64,000 nt of DNA from Thiohalophilus thiocyanatoxydans. GTDB taxonomy: Bacteria > Pseudomonadota > Gammaproteobacteria > UBA6429 > Thiohalophilaceae. The first letter of the stretch is position 1. Each line of letters begins with the position of its first letter. Location of the stretch: assembly GCF_004366735.1 (NCBI RefSeq), contig NZ_SOQX01000001.1, positions 620,001-684,000 of the forward strand. Direction: 5' to 3'. Made by a program: the position numbers and the translations under genes. The notes below the pieces were generated by a model. It was not told the origin of the DNA. It ran no database searches and was given only the letters and a program-made list of their open reading frames with translations. Below, one piece after another: positions 61,960-64,000 of the stretch.

Positions 61960-62322
61960 CTATTTTTTCTTGCGACGGGCTGTTTTCTTCTTGGTTTTTT
62001 TCTTGGCCACCTTCTTCTTGGCGACTTTCTTTTTCGCCTTTTTCTTGGCGACTTTCTTCTTGGCCTTCTTCTTGGCTACCTTCTTCTTAGCCTTTTTCTT
62101 GGCCACCTTCTTCTTGGCCTTCTTCTTGGCTACCTTCTTCTTAGCCTTTTTCTTGGCGACCTTCTTCTTGGCCTTCTTCTTGGCTACCTTCTTCTTAGCC
62201 TTTTTCTTGGCAACCTTCTTCTTGGTTGCGCGTTTCTTAGCGACTTTTTTCTTCGCTACCTTTTTGCGAGAAGCGGTTTTCTTCTTCGCGACTTTCTTCT
62301 TGGCTTTTTTCTTCGTTGCCAT
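61960..62322 (-). CDS. Histone H1-like, lysine-rich repeat protein
   Basis: A 120-residue protein made almost entirely of Lys, Ala and Val, with tandem nine-residue units of the form KKKAKKKVA, more variable at the N-terminus (MATKKKAKKKVAKKKTASRKK). It should bind DNA or RNA non-specifically, like AlgP or bacterial H1-like proteins. The DNA also repeats, with a 54-base period (two 27-base units), so its length may vary. ATG at 62322 is preferred to one nine codons earlier. Confidence 0.85.
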   Translation of the reverse strand: MATKKKAKKKVAKKKTASRKKVAKKKVAKKRATKKKVAKKKAKKKVAKKKAKKKVAKKKAKKKVAKKKAKKKVAKKKAKKKVAKKKAKKKVAKKKAKKKVAKKKVAKKKTKKKTARRKKK

Positions 62323-62349
62323 AGTTAACAACCCTCCAGAGTTGAGCAC

Positions 62350-63068
62350 TGAGTTTAGCAGAGTATAGCCAACTAAAATAAAAATGCTAGTAATGCAATT
62401 AATTTTTTGCCGTTAGCGCTTGTATTGTATGAATTTCAGCTTTGATACGCCAGATTTCCGGTTTGTATAACGGCTGAAGGGAAAATTTTTAGTTGCGGAA
62501 GGAAAATTTTGCCTACGAAGAGGGGGCTTAGGCAAGAATTTTTGTTTTTGTGTTGCGGATCGGTCATTGAAAGCGCTGATCGTGATGCGTTGACCGGCTG
62601 ATACACGTCTCAAACACGATCAAAGCGGTTGTTCGACGTTGTTCAGTGCCAATTTAGCGTTGAATTTTTACAATGGCCCGAAAATTTTGCTTGTGAAAGG
62701 CTCTGACGTGGCTTATGAGTTAAAAAATTTTAGAGATCCTGCCCCACCGTCTGGTGTTAGCAAGCCGTGAGTGACGCTGACACGGCTTCTGAATAAGAAA
62801 ATTTCGCTTTTAACGGCGGATTTTTTGCTCTGGCAGGCATTGAAGCCGATTTGCAGGGCTGATAACGCGATTTCATCGTTATCTTCGTCGTGTCTGCACG
62901 CTTGTCGAGAGCAAAATTCAGCGTTGAAGATGTCTTTGTCGTGATTGAAGATAAAAATTTATTGCATGATGCAATTTTTCAGGGCTATCAGGGGTCGATC
63001 GTGCCTGATTGAGCCTGTCCAGGCGCTTGTGTTCGTTGTCAGCGGCGATGATCGGCCTGCATCAACGC
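62350..63068. other. About 700-base AT-tract-rich region without a recognisable gene
   Basis: No conserved reading frame on either strand. It contains many AAAATTT/AATTTTT tracts (near 62480, 62508, 62537, 62664, 62683, 62728, 62796, 62953, 62978) between GC-normal stretches, unlike the rest of the window, which uses 7/8-base arrays in gaps. The part next to 62322 should include the promoter of the lysine-rich gene. Possibly curved DNA or a nucleoid-protein binding region. Confidence 0.5.
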
Positions 63069-63069
63069 A

Positions 63070-63091
63070 AAAGCGGCCCGCGGGCCGCTTT
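63070..63091 (-). terminator. Hairpin terminator after the EVE-domain gene
   Basis: AAAGCGGCCCG and CGGGCCGCTTT pair perfectly with no unpaired loop beyond the fold; short T-run on the minus strand. Confidence 0.7.
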
Positions 63092-63117
63092 GATGGAGCT
63101 GAATCGGAGCGCTGGCT

Positions 63118-63582
63118 TCAACGTTTTTCCATCTTGAGGATATGTTGCCAGTGTTTTTTCTCCACCGGCATGACTGACAGGCGGTTGCCACGCTGTAGCA
63201 GTTTCATTCCCTCCAGTGCTTTTTCCTGTTTCATCTCCTGCAGGGAGACGGTGCGGTCGAATTTGCGCACGAATTTGATGTTGACCATGTACCAGCGCGG
63301 ATTTTCCGGGTCACTTTTGGGGTCGTAGTATTTGGATTTCGGGTCCCAGGCGGTGTGATCCGGATAACCTTCCTTGACGACCTCGGCGATGCCGACGATG
63401 CCCGGCTCCTTGCAGTTGGAGTGGTAAAAAAAGACCTGATCGCCCTTTTTCATCTCGTCGCGCATCATGTTGCGGGCCTGATAGTTGCGCACCCCGTCCC
63501 AGTGGTCGGTCTTGCGCGGCATGGCGGCCAGGTCGTCGATGCCGAAAACGTCAGGTTCGGATTTCATCAGCCAGTAATTCAT
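63118..63582 (-). CDS. EVE-domain protein
   Basis: A 154-residue EVE/PUA-like protein: MNYWLMKSEPDVFGIDDLAAMPRKTDHWDGVRNYQARNMMRDEMKKGDQVFFYHSNC is the family start, and YMVNIKFVRKFDRTVSLQEMK is typical. EVE domains bind modified bases. The gene downstream of ygfA encodes this family in many gammaproteobacteria. Confidence 0.95.
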   Translation of the reverse strand: MNYWLMKSEPDVFGIDDLAAMPRKTDHWDGVRNYQARNMMRDEMKKGDQVFFYHSNCKEPGIVGIAEVVKEGYPDHTAWDPKSKYYDPKSDPENPRWYMVNIKFVRKFDRTVSLQEMKQEKALEGMKLLQRGNRLSVMPVEKKHWQHILKMEKR

Positions 63583-63738
63583 GCGGATCTCCTCTTGGAA
63601 CGTGGCCGGATTATTTCACAAATTTCGCGCGGGGCGCAGCGTTCACCAGGCAGTGGCGAGAGGTCGCTATATTCACAGGGCGTGCCCGCATGAGCCCTGC
63701 AGGGTATTTTCCTGACGGGCAGGCGACTCTGTGCGCGA

Positions 63739-64000
63739 TCAATCCGGGGTATGTGCAGGGAATCGTTGTATCCCCTGCTCGGTGGCAATACCGTCCAGTG
63801 GCACGTCCCAGACGGCGCGATCGATCTGCCCGACCTGTTGAAAGCCATAGGCGGTGCCCAGCAGCCAGGGCCGCTGCCAGTGACGCCGGTAGCGGCGAAA
63901 ACCGAAGGTGCGATCATAGAATCCGCCGCCCATGCCGACCCGGTTACCCGCGTGATCGAAGGCCACCAGCGGCATGAGTACCAGATCCAGGGACATGGGG
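63739..64000 (-). CDS. ygfA: 5-formyltetrahydrofolate cyclo-ligase (partial, 5' end outside window)
   Basis: The last ~86 codons of the gene. LVLMPLVAFDHAGNRVGMGGGFYDR is the nucleotide-binding signature of the family, followed by GTAYGFQQV. Makes 5,10-methenyl-THF from 5-formyl-THF. In gammaproteobacteria the 6S RNA gene usually lies just upstream of ygfA, which here would be beyond position 64000. Confidence 0.93.
   Translation of the reverse strand, partial: PMSLDLVLMPLVAFDHAGNRVGMGGGFYDRTFGFRRYRRHWQRPWLLGTAYGFQQVGQIDRAVWDVPLDGIATEQGIQRFPAHTPD

Noticed and set aside
61970-62368. Phe/Leu-rich frame opposite the lysine-rich gene
   Set aside because: FFLATFF-type repeats are simply the reverse reading of the KKKAKKKVA repeats.
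63583-63738. 6S RNA next to ygfA
   Set aside because: 6S RNA normally lies upstream of ygfA, which is outside the window; this stretch is downstream and unstructured by eye.

Overview
The window looks like chromosomal DNA of a free-living, aerobic, chemolithoautotrophic gammaproteobacterium, plausibly a sulfur oxidiser of the Chromatiales/Ectothiorhodospirales type. The evidence is form IA RuBisCO (cbbLS) with cbbQ, cbbO and cbbR, a gammaproteobacterial gene set (rpe-gph-trpE, trpG-trpD-trpC, coq7, speD, rplM-rpsI, rpiA/ilvA, EVE-ygfA), c-type cytochromes and a very large copper-handling gene set. No rRNA, integrase, transposase or phage gene was recognised.

Layout. 1-8033: carbon fixation. 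On the minus strand are cbbL, cbbS, cbbQ, a methyltransferase, a SulP transporter and cbbO (cut by the window edge), with cbbR divergent. 8175-28024: a copper/heavy-metal region with a haem protein, a Cys-rich exported protein, the CusCBA efflux system, a cytochrome c, DUF302, TonB, an OprC-like receptor, a sigma-54 activator, a SafE-like membrane protein, an HDOD protein, CopA, a cupredoxin, DjlA and a CopD-like protein. 28364-35584: rpe, gph and the tryptophan genes, ending with a convergent Crp-family regulator. 35801-44327: mixed housekeeping genes (OsmC, DUF885, VOC, SpeD, Coq7, GlcF, a 2Fe-2S protein, a hydrolase). 44687-47967: two toxin-antitoxin loci around rplM-rpsI and a tRNA-Gln. 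48295-56758: porin, FliB-like protein, YqaA, and a giant FAD/Fe-S oxidoreductase. 57067-64000: an ECF sigma/anti-sigma pair, DUF2905, rpiA, ilvA, a lysine-rich histone-like gene, an EVE-domain gene and the 3' end of ygfA.

The most striking feature is not a gene. Nearly every intergenic gap holds short tandem arrays with a 7- or 8-base period (cores such as GACGAG, AACTGCC, GAAATCG, ACTCAGC, CTAG, CGAAGACA, CGCAGAGG, ATTCAAA). They are mostly arranged as inverted arms around a short insert, and are often nested with REP-like hairpins. Three such arm pairs enclose a compact gene: two GxxExxY genes and one four-helix-bundle gene. One pair has landed inside yqaA and is kept in frame. One cassette separates cusB from cusA, and others separate cbbS from cbbL and almost every pair of trp genes. 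I read these as mobile or formerly mobile non-autonomous cassettes. Their mechanism is unknown and no transposase is visible here.

Functional picture: RuBisCO and its CbbQO activase sit next to a candidate inorganic-carbon transporter. Gph and the glycolate-oxidase-like Fe-S proteins can salvage 2-phosphoglycolate made by oxygenation, and Rpe and RpiA serve ribulose regeneration. CusCBA, CopA, OprC, CopD and the cupredoxin handle copper uptake, export and delivery. All calls come from reading the sequence by eye; no similarity search was run.
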